Source of the DNA: Clostridium hydrogeniformans DSM 21757
GTDB taxonomy: Bacteria > Bacillota > Clostridia > Clostridiales > Clostridiaceae
NCBI RefSeq assembly: GCF_000686705.1
Contig: NZ_KK366004.1
Span: forward strand, 740,364-804,363
Direction of reading: 5' to 3'
DNA: 64,000 nt
Positions within the stretch are counted from its first letter, which is position 1. Every line of letters begins with the position of its first letter. The notes below the pieces were generated by a model. It searched no databases. It saw nothing but the letters and a program-made list of their open reading frames with translations, and was not told the origin of the DNA. The position numbers were made by a program, and so were the translations under genes. Shown here piece by piece: positions 52,261 through 60,479 of the stretch.

Positions 52261-53469
52261 TTATATTGGATTACATAATACTTCTTTTATTATTGATAGA
52301 CAGTGATCTATTTCTTCCTTAGAAATAATTAAAGGAGGAGCAAATCTTATTGTGTGTTCGTGGGTTTCTTTACAAAGAAGACCAAGGGTCATAAGTTTCT
52401 CGCAGAATTTTCTAGCACCACCATACTCTTCTTTTATTTCTACCCCAATTAAAAGTCCCTTACCTCTAATTTCTTTTACATAAGGGCTATTAAGTTTACC
52501 TAACTCATCTATAAAATATTTTCCAAGTTCTAAGGATTTTCTTGCAAGATCTTCTTCTAAAAGAACATCTAATGAAGCTATACCAACAGCGGCTCCTAGA
52601 GGGTTTCCACCAAAGGTTGAACCATGATCTCCAGGCTTAAATACATCCATAATCTCTTTATTAGAAAGCATGGCAGATACAGGATAAACGCCTCCACCTA
52701 AAGCTTTCCCAACTAACAATACGTCAGGGGATGCATCCTCATGTTGGAAGGCAAAGTTTTTACCTGTTCTTCCAAAGCCAGTTTGTATTTCATCTAAAAT
52801 AAATAATATGTTATTGGTTTTACAAATTTCTTTAATTTCCTTAAGAATTCCTTCTTTAGGCACAATTACTCCAGCTTCTCCTTGAATAGGCTCCATTAAA
52901 AAAGCAACAGTATTTGGTGTTATTGCTTTTTTAAGAGCGTCAGTATCTCCGAAGGGAATACTCTTAAAGCCAGGGGTGTAAGGACCAAATCCTTTTTTAT
53001 ATTGTTCTTCTGTAGAAAAGCTTACTATACTTATGGTACGGCCATGGAAGTTATTAGAACATACTATGATTTCCCCAGCATTTTCTTCTATGCCTTTATT
53101 TATATAACCCCATTTTCTAGCTGCCTTAAGACCAGTTTCTACAGCTTCAGCTCCTGAGTTCATAAGAAGTCCTTGGTCAAATCCTGAAATTTCACAAAGT
53201 TTTTTTAGAAAAGGTCCCATTTCTGTATTATGAAATGCTCTAGAGGTTAAAGTAATATTAGAAGCTTGTTCTATAAGAGCATTAATTATTTTAGGGTGTC
53301 TATGACCATAATTTAATGCTGAATAGGAAGAGAGCATATCAATATACTTGTTGTTTTCTATATCATATACAAATATACCATGACCTTTTTCAAGAATTAG
53401 TGGTAGAGGATTATAGTTTTTCGCACTATACTTATTTACTTCTTCTAAATAATTTACTGTAGTTTTAAT
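52261..53469 (-). CDS. rocD: Ornithine aminotransferase, apparently with an AUU start codon
   Basis: PLP enzyme converting ornithine + 2-oxoglutarate to glutamate semialdehyde + glutamate. Family marks: MLSSYSALNYGHRHPKII, NSGAEAVETGLKAARKWGY, NNFHGRTISIVSFS, ILDEIQTGFGRTGK and GKALGGGVYPVSA (Schiff-base lysine in GKALGG), then GDHGSTFGGNPLG. The first ATG in frame (53337) would give only 358 residues, removing a conserved part and having no ribosome site. The frame continues 44 codons upstream without ATG, GTG or TTG to ATT at 53469, 7 bp after AGGAGG, giving KTTVNYLEEVNKYSAKNYNPLPLILEKG and 402 residues, the family length. Confidence 0.82.
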   Translation of the reverse strand: MKTTVNYLEEVNKYSAKNYNPLPLILEKGHGIFVYDIENNKYIDMLSSYSALNYGHRHPKIINALIEQASNITLTSRAFHNTEMGPFLKKLCEISGFDQGLLMNSGAEAVETGLKAARKWGYINKGIEENAGEIIVCSNNFHGRTISIVSFSTEEQYKKGFGPYTPGFKSIPFGDTDALKKAITPNTVAFLMEPIQGEAGVIVPKEGILKEIKEICKTNNILFILDEIQTGFGRTGKNFAFQHEDASPDVLLVGKALGGGVYPVSAMLSNKEIMDVFKPGDHGSTFGGNPLGAAVGIASLDVLLEEDLARKSLELGKYFIDELGKLNSPYVKEIRGKGLLIGVEIKEEYGGARKFCEKLMTLGLLCKETHEHTIRFAPPLIISKEEIDHCLSIIKEVLCNPI

Positions 53470-53859
53470 ATTAATCCCTCCTAAATAATCTAAATATAAA
53501 TATTATTAGATATTTGGAACTTTAATATACTATGTTGTAAAAAATTCATTTAGTAATTTATCATATTTAAAATTCCTTAATATAATTATAAAATAATTAT
53601 GAAAAAAATGTAAGAGGTGTTAGGAAATAGTTACATACTGTTTAAATATTATTACATATAACTTAAAATATTATTGAGTAATAATATTGATATAAATATA
53701 TAAACTAAAAAGTGTTTTTGAAAAATAAAGATAAGGGTTATAGTAATACGTGTTAAAGCATTATTATACATTGCTAATATAGAAAGTGTTTTAATGCATG
53801 TATATTACCAATTATGTGTTATGGTTGTAATATATGATAAAAATAAGGAGGAGTTATTT
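53470..53859. other. Divergent intergenic region between rocD and a small secreted protein gene
   Basis: 390 bp, very AT-rich. It holds the AGGAGG ribosome site of rocD (minus strand, near 53476-53481). No clear hairpin or promoter pair was recognised. Confidence 0.4.
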
Positions 53860-54087
53860 ATGGTAAAATCAAAATCTTTTAAAATTTTTTTAACTACATT
53901 ATTATTAGGATCAGTTTGTATTCTAGGGGCTGCTATTCCTACTAAGGCTGACAATAATTTCAATAAGACTAAGGTAGAAATAGACAATTCAACTAATGAG
54001 GTTGTTAATGTTGAAAAATCAACTAATCATAAGAGTGCTACAATAATTATAAATACTGATACTGGAGAAATAATTGAGATGAATTAA
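53860..54087 (+). CDS. Small secreted protein of unknown function
   Basis: A 75-residue preprotein. MVKSKSFKIFLTTLLLGSVC is a classic signal peptide (basic n-region, hydrophobic core), with probable cleavage after PTKA at about residue 30. The mature part, about 45 residues, is Asn/Thr/Lys-rich (NKTKVEIDNSTNEVVNVEK) and ends in IIINTDTGEIIEMN, which could form a beta hairpin. Not recognised in any family. ATG after AAGGAGGAG; an upstream in-frame start at 53794 has no site. Own terminator. Confidence 0.65.
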   Translation: MVKSKSFKIFLTTLLLGSVCILGAAIPTKADNNFNKTKVEIDNSTNEVVNVEKSTNHKSATIIINTDTGEIIEMN

Positions 54088-54112
54088 AAAAGGACAAAAT
54101 TGTCCTTTTTTT
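54085..54112 (+). terminator. Terminator of the small secreted protein gene
   Basis: AAAAAAGGACA-AAAT-TGTCCTTTTTTT; overlaps the TAA stop. Confidence 0.85.
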
Positions 54113-54310
54113 ATTTTATATGCATTAGACACTAAGGTATCATATAAAATTTTTAGTAAGTAATAATATAGGGTTTTAGGACAATGAAATATTAGGATTA
54201 AGGTTTAGCAAAGAAGAAGTATTAGATATTTAGCTAATTGAGAGGATATATAAGATTTTAATAGAAAAATTAAATAAATCTTATATGAGTGTATACTTTA
54301 ACAGAATAAA

Positions 54311-54338
54311 TTGACAAAAAATGTTCATATATTATACT
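54311..54338 (+). promoter_or_regulatory. Promoter of the ptb-iorAB operon
   Basis: TTGACA (54311-54316), a 16-bp spacer, TATACT (54333-54338). A second AT-rich -10-like TATAAT occurs at 54366-54371. The rest of the interval from 54113 shows no other feature. Confidence 0.65.
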
Positions 54339-54381
54339 GAAATTAGAAGAATAAAATTAAACCTATTATAATATATAATCT

Positions 54382-54395
54382 TGTAAACGTTTATA
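54382..54395 (+). promoter_or_regulatory. Candidate CcpA cre site before ptb
   Basis: TGTAAACGTTTATA fits the cre pattern TGWNANCGNTNWCA with one mismatch. It lies downstream of the promoter, where CcpA would act as a roadblock, about 15 bp before the start codon. Confidence 0.55.
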
Positions 54396-54409
54396 GAGGG
54401 GGAGGAGAA

Positions 54410-55306
54410 ATGATTAAGTCATTAAAAGAACTTATAGACATTGCAAAATCAAAGGAAAGAAAGACTTTATCTGTAGCAGTGGCAGAAGATAGTGAGGTTT
54501 TAAAGGCAGTACTTCAGGGGGTAGACCTTGAAATTATAAATGCTATCTTAGTTGGTAATAAGGAAAAAATAGAAAAAATAGCAGAGGATGAAAGCCTATC
54601 CTTAGAAAAGGTAGAAATCCTAGATGAAAAGAATATTAAAAAAGCAGCATTAAAGGCTGTAGAGCTTGTGAGAAATGGACAAGCTAACTATATAATGAAG
54701 GGAATGCTGGGTACCGCTGACCTTTTAAAGGCTGTTTTAAATAAGGAAGCAGGTATTAGAGGTAATGGACTATTATCACATGTAATGGTTTATGAAGCTA
54801 AAACCTACCATAAGCTTTTATTCTTGACTGATGGGGGGATGGTTCCTTATCCAGAACTTAAGGATAAGATAGGAATTATAGATAATGTAGTGAAGGTTTG
54901 TCATAGTTTAGAAATACACAATCCTAAAATAGCTCCTCTTTGTGCTGTAGAAGTAGTTAATCCATCTATGAATTCTACATTAGATGCATCAATTTTAAGT
55001 GCTATGAATAAGAGGGGGCAAATTAAAGGATGTATAATAGATGGTCCTTTAGCTCTTGATAATGCCATATCAAAAGAGGCAGCAGAGCATAAGGGAATAA
55101 TAAGTGAAGTAGCAGGGGATGCAGATGTGTTACTAATGCCAAATATAGAGGCTGGGAATTTCCTAGGAAAATCTTTAACATATTTTGCAGAAGCAGAAAA
55201 TGCAGGGGTAGTTATGGGGGCTAAATGTCCTATTGTTTTAGTATCTAGAGCAGATACAGCTAAATCTAAGCTTTATTCAATAGCTCTTGGAGCTATTATT
55301 GGATAG
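54410..55306 (+). CDS. ptb: Phosphate acyl(butyryl)transferase
   Basis: A 298-residue phosphotransacylase of the Ptb type (acyl-CoA + phosphate to acyl-phosphate + CoA). Family marks: VAVAEDSEVLKAVLQG, NYIMKGMLGTADLLKAVLNKEAGIR, LLSHVMVYE, FLTDGGMVPYP, and VLLMPNIEAGNFLGKSL. Usually the partner butyrate kinase gene follows; here iorA follows instead, 28 bp on. Acyl-CoA may therefore come from oxidative decarboxylation of 2-oxoacids, with the kinase elsewhere. ATG after GGGGGAGGAG. Likely under catabolite control by the cre-like site. Confidence 0.88.
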   Translation: MIKSLKELIDIAKSKERKTLSVAVAEDSEVLKAVLQGVDLEIINAILVGNKEKIEKIAEDESLSLEKVEILDEKNIKKAALKAVELVRNGQANYIMKGMLGTADLLKAVLNKEAGIRGNGLLSHVMVYEAKTYHKLLFLTDGGMVPYPELKDKIGIIDNVVKVCHSLEIHNPKIAPLCAVEVVNPSMNSTLDASILSAMNKRGQIKGCIIDGPLALDNAISKEAAEHKGIISEVAGDADVLLMPNIEAGNFLGKSLTYFAEAENAGVVMGAKCPIVLVSRADTAKSKLYSIALGAIIG

Positions 55307-55334
55307 AATTTGTACTACTTAAGGGGGATTTAAT

Positions 55335-57098
55335 ATGAAAAAAATAATGAGTGGTAATGAAGCCATAGCAAGAGGTGCCTATGAGGCAGGATGTAATATA
55401 GCATCAGCTTATCCAGGAACACCTAGTACAGAAATATTAGAAAATTTTGCACAGTATGAAGGGGTTTATGCAGAATGGGCACCTAATGAAAAGGTAGCTT
55501 TTGAGGTAGCATCTGGAGCTTCTATTGGAGGGGCTAGAAGTTTATCAACTATGAAACATGTTGGGGTTAATGTAGCTGCAGATCCACTTTTTACTATGGC
55601 TTATGAAGGGGTAAATGGAGGTTTTGTTGTTGTTACTGCTGATGATCCAGGAATGCATTCCTCACAAAATGAACAAGACAATAGATTATACGCTCCACAT
55701 GCTAAAGTGGCATTAATTGAACCTTCAGATTCTAAGGAGTGTAAAGAATATATAAAAGAGGCTTTTAATATTAGTGAAGAATTTGATACAGTGGTTTTAT
55801 TTAGAACTACCACTAGAGTGTCACATTCAAAGAGTATAGTTGAACTTGAGGAAAGACAGGAAACGCCTATTAAAAAATATGAAAAGAATATTAAAAAGTA
55901 TGTTATGATACCAGCTCATGCTAGAGCTAAGCATTATGAGGTGGAAGAGAGATTAGAAAAATTAAAAGAATATTCCAACAAAACTCCTTTAAATAGAATA
56001 GAGATGGGAGATAAATCTATTGGAATAATAACTAGTGGAATAAGCTATCATTATGCAAAAGAGGTTTTTGGAGAAAAGGCTTCTTACTTAAAACTTGGAT
56101 TTACATTCCCATTACCAGATAAACTTATAAAAGATTTTAGTGAAAAAGTAGATAAGCTTTATATAATAGAAGAAAATCATCCCTATATTGAAGAGTTTGT
56201 AAAAATTATGGGAATAGAGTGCATAGGTAAAGAAGTAATACCAGTTTGCGGAGAATTAAATCCAGATATAATAAGAAAAGCTATACTTAATGAAAAAATG
56301 GATAAGGTTTATAGTGTAGATGCTAAAGCACCTAATAGACCACCGGTTTTATGTCCAGGATGTCCTCATAGAGGAATATTCTATGCAGTATCTAAGCGTA
56401 AGGATATAATAGCTACAGGGGATATAGGATGTTATACCTTAGGTATGGTTCCACCTTTAAGTGTTACAGATACAGTAATTTGTATGGGAGCATCTATATC
56501 GGGTGGACTTGGAATACAAAAAGCAAGGGAAATGGCAGGAGAGAAATCTAAGATATTTGCATTTATTGGAGATTCAACTTTCTTCCATTCTGGTATAACA
56601 GGACTTATAGATTCTGTTTATAACAATATTCCAATAGTTACATGTATTTTAGATAATAGAATAACAGGAATGACAGGACATCAAGAAAATCCAGGTTCAG
56701 GAAAGACTCTTCAAGGAAAAGAAGCACCTATGATAGATATAGAAAAGGTTGTATTATCCCTTGGAATTAAGAAAGAAAATTTAAGAGTTGTAGATCCTTA
56801 TAATTTAGGGGAAACAGAAGCAGCTGTTAAGGAAGCTTATAATAGTAATGAACCTTTTGTTATAATAACTAAACAACCATGTGCTTTAATTAAAGATGTA
56901 ATGAAAAAGAGAGCAAACTTAAAATGTAGAGTAATTTCAGAAAAGTGTGTTAAATGTAAAGCTTGCCTTAGAACAGGATGTCCTGCATTAAGTCAAGATA
57001 GCAATGGTAAATCTCAAATAGATAAGAATATGTGTAATGGCTGTGAAATATGTAAGCAGGCTTGTAAATTTGGAGCAATAGAAAAGGTGGGTGAATAA
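55335..57098 (+). CDS. iorA: Indolepyruvate:ferredoxin oxidoreductase alpha subunit
   Basis: A 587-residue subunit of the IorAB enzyme, which oxidatively decarboxylates aryl (and other) pyruvates from transaminated amino acids to acyl-CoA, reducing ferredoxin. Order: pyrimidine-binding domain (EAIARGAYEAGCNIASAYPGTPS), a middle transketolase-C-like part, the TPP-binding domain (CPGCPHRGIFYAV, ATGDIGCYTLGM, IGDSTFFHSGITGLIDSVYN), and a C-terminal pair of ferredoxin motifs (CVKCKACLRTGCP and CNGCEICKQAC). The first 4Fe-4S motif has the slightly altered spacing usual in IorA. iorB starts 2 bp later. Confidence 0.93.
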   Translation: MKKIMSGNEAIARGAYEAGCNIASAYPGTPSTEILENFAQYEGVYAEWAPNEKVAFEVASGASIGGARSLSTMKHVGVNVAADPLFTMAYEGVNGGFVVVTADDPGMHSSQNEQDNRLYAPHAKVALIEPSDSKECKEYIKEAFNISEEFDTVVLFRTTTRVSHSKSIVELEERQETPIKKYEKNIKKYVMIPAHARAKHYEVEERLEKLKEYSNKTPLNRIEMGDKSIGIITSGISYHYAKEVFGEKASYLKLGFTFPLPDKLIKDFSEKVDKLYIIEENHPYIEEFVKIMGIECIGKEVIPVCGELNPDIIRKAILNEKMDKVYSVDAKAPNRPPVLCPGCPHRGIFYAVSKRKDIIATGDIGCYTLGMVPPLSVTDTVICMGASISGGLGIQKAREMAGEKSKIFAFIGDSTFFHSGITGLIDSVYNNIPIVTCILDNRITGMTGHQENPGSGKTLQGKEAPMIDIEKVVLSLGIKKENLRVVDPYNLGETEAAVKEAYNSNEPFVIITKQPCALIKDVMKKRANLKCRVISEKCVKCKACLRTGCPALSQDSNGKSQIDKNMCNGCEICKQACKFGAIEKVGE

Positions 57099-57100
57099 TT

Positions 57101-57670
57101 ATGACAAAGAGCATTTTATTTGTAGGAGTAGGAGGACAAGGAACAATTCTAGCTTCTAAAATACTAACAGAAGGACTTTTAAAAGCAGGATATGATGTTA
57201 AAATGTCAGAGGTTCATGGTATGGCTCAAAGAGGGGGAAATGTTTCTACTCAGGTCAGATTTGGAGAAAAGGTATATTCCCCACTTATAGAAGAAGGAGA
57301 TGCAGATGTAATAGTAGCCTTTGAAAAAAGTGAAGCAGCTAGATGGATAAGCTTCTTAAAAAAGGGTGGAGCTTTAATTGTTAATGACTATGAGATACAT
57401 CCTGTAACTGTTGTTATGGGAAGCGAGAAGTACCCAGAGAATGTAAATGAGCAGCTTAAAAATGAAGTGAAAAAAACCCTTATAATAGATGCAGCTAAAG
57501 TTGCAGAAGGTTTTGGAAATATAAAGGCTCAAAATGTAGTGTTACTTGGAGCTCTTATAAAAGCCTTAGGACTTGAAGAAATAAATTGGATTGAAATTTT
57601 AAAGGAAAGTGTTCCTTCTAAGGTATTTGATTTAAATAAGAATGCTTTGGAATATGGATTAAATGCTTAA
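57101..57670 (+). CDS. iorB: Indolepyruvate:ferredoxin oxidoreductase beta subunit
   Basis: A 189-residue gamma-domain subunit (POR/KOR gamma type): LFVGVGGQGTILASKILTEGLLKAGYDVKMSEVHGMAQRGGNVSTQVRFG covers the CoA- and subunit-binding core, and NVVLLGALIKALG comes near the end. It pairs with IorA. It starts 2 bp after iorA with GGTGG inside the end of that gene, so translation is coupled. Followed by a terminator shared with speA. Confidence 0.93.
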   Translation: MTKSILFVGVGGQGTILASKILTEGLLKAGYDVKMSEVHGMAQRGGNVSTQVRFGEKVYSPLIEEGDADVIVAFEKSEAARWISFLKKGGALIVNDYEIHPVTVVMGSEKYPENVNEQLKNEVKKTLIIDAAKVAEGFGNIKAQNVVLLGALIKALGLEEINWIEILKESVPSKVFDLNKNALEYGLNA

Positions 57671-57676
57671 AAAGCA

Positions 57677-57701
57677 AAAGGCTTGGTTTATCCAAGCCTT
57701 T
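57677..57701. terminator. Bidirectional terminator between iorB and speA
   Basis: AAAGGCTTGG-TTTAT-CCAAGCCTTT with A/T on both flanks; overlaps the speA stop codon. Confidence 0.85.
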
Positions 57702-59160
57702 ATTTTACTACTTTTATATTTTCAACCTTAGGATCTTCAGTTCCTTGAACATAAAGTCCTACAGCCTTTAATTCTTCAACATAATCTATTATTTCTTTTG
57801 TTATTATTTCACCAGGGCATAATACAGGAATTCCAGGTGGGTATGCAAGTAAAAACTCACCACTTATTCTACCTATACTATTTCTTAAAGATAAAGACTC
57901 TTTCTCACTATTAAAAGCTTCCCTAGGAAGTTTTTCAAGAGGAGGAATATTAGGTATATCTAAAAAGTCAGGCTTCTTAGAGGATTTTCCCATATAGTCT
58001 TTACTTATTTCTTTTAAAGCATTTATTAACTTATCTATATTTTCCTTAGTATCTCCTAAGGATCCCACTGCAAGAGCATTGTATAAATCTGAAAGTTCTA
58101 GTTGTATATGATATTTATTAGATAAAATCATGTCTAAGTCATATCCAGTTATACCAAGATCTCTACATGTCATAGTAATTTTAGTAGGATCTAATGAATA
58201 CACTCCAGGGTTTCCAAGTATTTCTTCACCAAAGCAATAGAATCCAGGAATATTATTTATTTCAGCTCTAGCATAGTTTGCAAGATCTATAGATTTATCT
58301 AAAAGTTCTTTACCAGAAAGAGCAATTTGACGTCTAGCACAATCTAGAGAAGCCATTAATATATATGAAGGCGATGTAGTTTGTAGAAGATTTAAAATTT
58401 GTTGAACTCTACTTATATCTACATATTTAGACTTAACTTGTAGTAAAGAACCTTGAGTTAAGGCACCTATTATTTTATGAGTACTTTGAGCACATATGTC
58501 AGCTCCAGCTTCCATTGATGACATAGGAAGCTTATCATTAAACCTTAAGTGGGGTCCATGAGCCTCATCAACAATAAGAGGAATATTATGGCTATGTACA
58601 ATATCAGCTATAGTTTTTAAATCTGTTGAAACACCATAATAAGTTGGATTAATTATTAAAACAGCCTTTGCATCAGGATTAGCCTTTAAGGTTTCCTCCA
58701 CTGTATTTGGGGTAATACCATGAGCAATACCAAGATCTTTATCAAGCTCTGGTTGCATATATATAGGTCTTGCACCACTTAATATTATTCCTGCCGTAAC
58801 AGATTTATGGACATTTCTTGGAATAATTATTTTTTCACCTTCATTAACAACAGACATTATCATGGCTTGTATTGCCCCTGATGTTCCATGAATTGAAAAA
58901 AATGCAGCATCAGATCCATAAGCATCTGCAGCAAGTTCTTGAGCCTTTTTTATAGCTCCTGTTGGATGATGAAGACTATCTACTAGTTTAAACACAGTAA
59001 CATCAATTTTAAAAGGATTTTCTCCTATAAAATTCTTAAATTCTTCATCCATACCAATACCTTTTTTATGACCAGGTACATGGAAAGGAACGGTTTCTCT
59101 ATTAACATACTCCATTAAGGCATCAAATAAAGGAGTTTCATTTTGATTTAACTTATACAC
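57700..59160 (-). CDS. speA: Orn/Lys/Arg decarboxylase, SpeA-type
   Basis: A 486-residue PLP-dependent decarboxylase of fold type I, close in length and layout to Bacillus SpeA (arginine decarboxylase making agmatine). Marks: VPFHVPGHKKGIGMDEEF, DSLHHPTGAIKKAQELAADAYGSDAAFFSIHGTSGAIQ, VDEAHGPH, and the PLP lysine in STHKIIGALTQGS. The C-terminal domain ends with LAYPPGIPVLCPGEIIT. Lysine or ornithine as substrate is possible, because the subfamily is not separable by eye. GTG start about 10 bp after GAGGGGG. Fits acid resistance or polyamine synthesis. Confidence 0.85.
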   Translation of the reverse strand: MYKLNQNETPLFDALMEYVNRETVPFHVPGHKKGIGMDEEFKNFIGENPFKIDVTVFKLVDSLHHPTGAIKKAQELAADAYGSDAAFFSIHGTSGAIQAMIMSVVNEGEKIIIPRNVHKSVTAGIILSGARPIYMQPELDKDLGIAHGITPNTVEETLKANPDAKAVLIINPTYYGVSTDLKTIADIVHSHNIPLIVDEAHGPHLRFNDKLPMSSMEAGADICAQSTHKIIGALTQGSLLQVKSKYVDISRVQQILNLLQTTSPSYILMASLDCARRQIALSGKELLDKSIDLANYARAEINNIPGFYCFGEEILGNPGVYSLDPTKITMTCRDLGITGYDLDMILSNKYHIQLELSDLYNALAVGSLGDTKENIDKLINALKEISKDYMGKSSKKPDFLDIPNIPPLEKLPREAFNSEKESLSLRNSIGRISGEFLLAYPPGIPVLCPGEIITKEIIDYVEELKAVGLYVQGTEDPKVENIKVVK

Positions 59161-59520
59161 CTAAAAGTGGCCCCCTCTTCTCTAGATTTTCTTTGAATAA
59201 AACAATATTATTATAAGTTAAACCTATAAGGAATGCAATAATAATTAAGGTTTTACAAAGAATAAATTTATATAGGGTATTTCATTATAATTTATAGGCT
59301 ATTGAGTGAGGAAATATACCTTTATATAATAAAATTCAATATATAATAAATATTTTTAAAAATTAATTTATATATATTTCTAAGGCAAGATAAATCAAGA
59401 GGTTCTTAATGAATAAGTTAAGGACTTATATTAGTTATTAGAAGTATACAATAAAGTTTTAGAACTTAATTAGTATAATAAATCCTTCCTTGGAGATAAT
59501 AAGGAAAAGGAGGGATAAAT
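59161..59520. other. Divergent intergenic region between speA and rplY
   Basis: 360 bp of AT-rich DNA holding the divergent promoters of speA and the L25 gene. No strong hairpin and no convincing -35/-10 pair was identified. Confidence 0.4.
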
Positions 59521-60093
59521 GTGGAAAATTTAAGTATAAGAGAAAGAAGTAACAACATAAATAATTCAGCAAAGAAATTAAGGAAAGAGGGAAAGGTACC
59601 AGGAGTTTTATATGGAGCTCTAAGGTCAAACTTTTTATTTGAAGTAGGAGAACTTGAGTTAAATAAAGAAATAGTAACCAATGGGGAATATGGTATGCTA
59701 AATGTAAATGTAGAAGGGGAAGAAAAAAAGGTTATTATAAAAGAAGTTCAAAGAGATCCTGTATATAATAATATAATACACATAGATTTAGAAGAGGTTA
59801 GTAACAAAGAGGTACAGACAGAAGTACCTGTAAGATATTTAAATGAGAAGTTTATAACTAAAAATGGTGGAGTAATACAAAAGGAAAAGCCATCAATTAA
59901 AATAAAGTGTTCTAGTGATAAGATTCCAAGCTATGTTTCAATAAATCTAAAACAAGATGATATAGGCTCTGCCATAAAAATTTCAGATGTAGAATTTGGA
60001 TCAGAGATAAGTGTATTAGATGACCTAAATACAGTAATTGCCTCTATAAGTTACTCTATTAGAGATGCATTACTTATGGAGGAAGAAGAGTAA
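59521..60093 (+). CDS. rplY: 50S ribosomal protein L25/general stress protein Ctc
   Basis: A 190-residue protein of the two-domain TL5/Ctc form. The N-terminal L25 domain binds 5S rRNA (RERSNNINNSAKKLRKEGKVPGVLYGA, IIKEVQRDPVYNNIIHIDLEEV), and a C-terminal beta domain (about 95-185) follows. Clostridial copies are of this length. It ends in an acidic MEEEE tail. GTG start 6 bp after AGGAGGG. Monocistronic, with a terminator at 60120. In Bacillus the gene is stress-induced; regulation here is not visible. Confidence 0.92.
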   Translation: MENLSIRERSNNINNSAKKLRKEGKVPGVLYGALRSNFLFEVGELELNKEIVTNGEYGMLNVNVEGEEKKVIIKEVQRDPVYNNIIHIDLEEVSNKEVQTEVPVRYLNEKFITKNGGVIQKEKPSIKIKCSSDKIPSYVSINLKQDDIGSAIKISDVEFGSEISVLDDLNTVIASISYSIRDALLMEEEE

Positions 60094-60119
60094 AGTATCC
60101 TTTGATATAAAGTATGTTC

Positions 60120-60170
60120 AATACCCCACTAAAAAGGTAGTCATGACTATCTCTTTAGTGGGGTATTTCT
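60120..60170 (+). terminator. Terminator of rplY
   Basis: AATACCCCACTAAA (60120-60133) and TTTAGTGGGGTATT (60154-60167) with an inner GTAGT/ACTAT helix; followed by TTCT. Confidence 0.8.
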
Positions 60171-60479
60171 AAAGTTTATCTCATGGCTATAAGGTTTATT
60201 ACAAAATATATTAGATATTGAGAAAAGGCATTAAATTTTAGACTATAAATAACATTTAAGGTTTTGTTTCATTAAAAGTATACATTATAAGAATTACTAA
60301 ATAATATATGAAAAATAGGAAGTTAGAAAACTTAGACATTATAAAGTTAACGAAAATGTAAACAATTATTTGAAAATTATATATATAATAATTGAGAAGA
60401 ATTAATGGTAAAATAGTGGTTATCTATATTAATTTTATAGTATAATAATTCAATGATGCTATAAATAGGAGGGGTACTT
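60171..60479 (+). other. Intergenic region before the phosphoglucomutase gene
   Basis: About 310 bp, AT-rich, presumably carrying the pgcA promoter. No repeat, hairpin or recognisable regulatory motif was seen. Confidence 0.4.
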
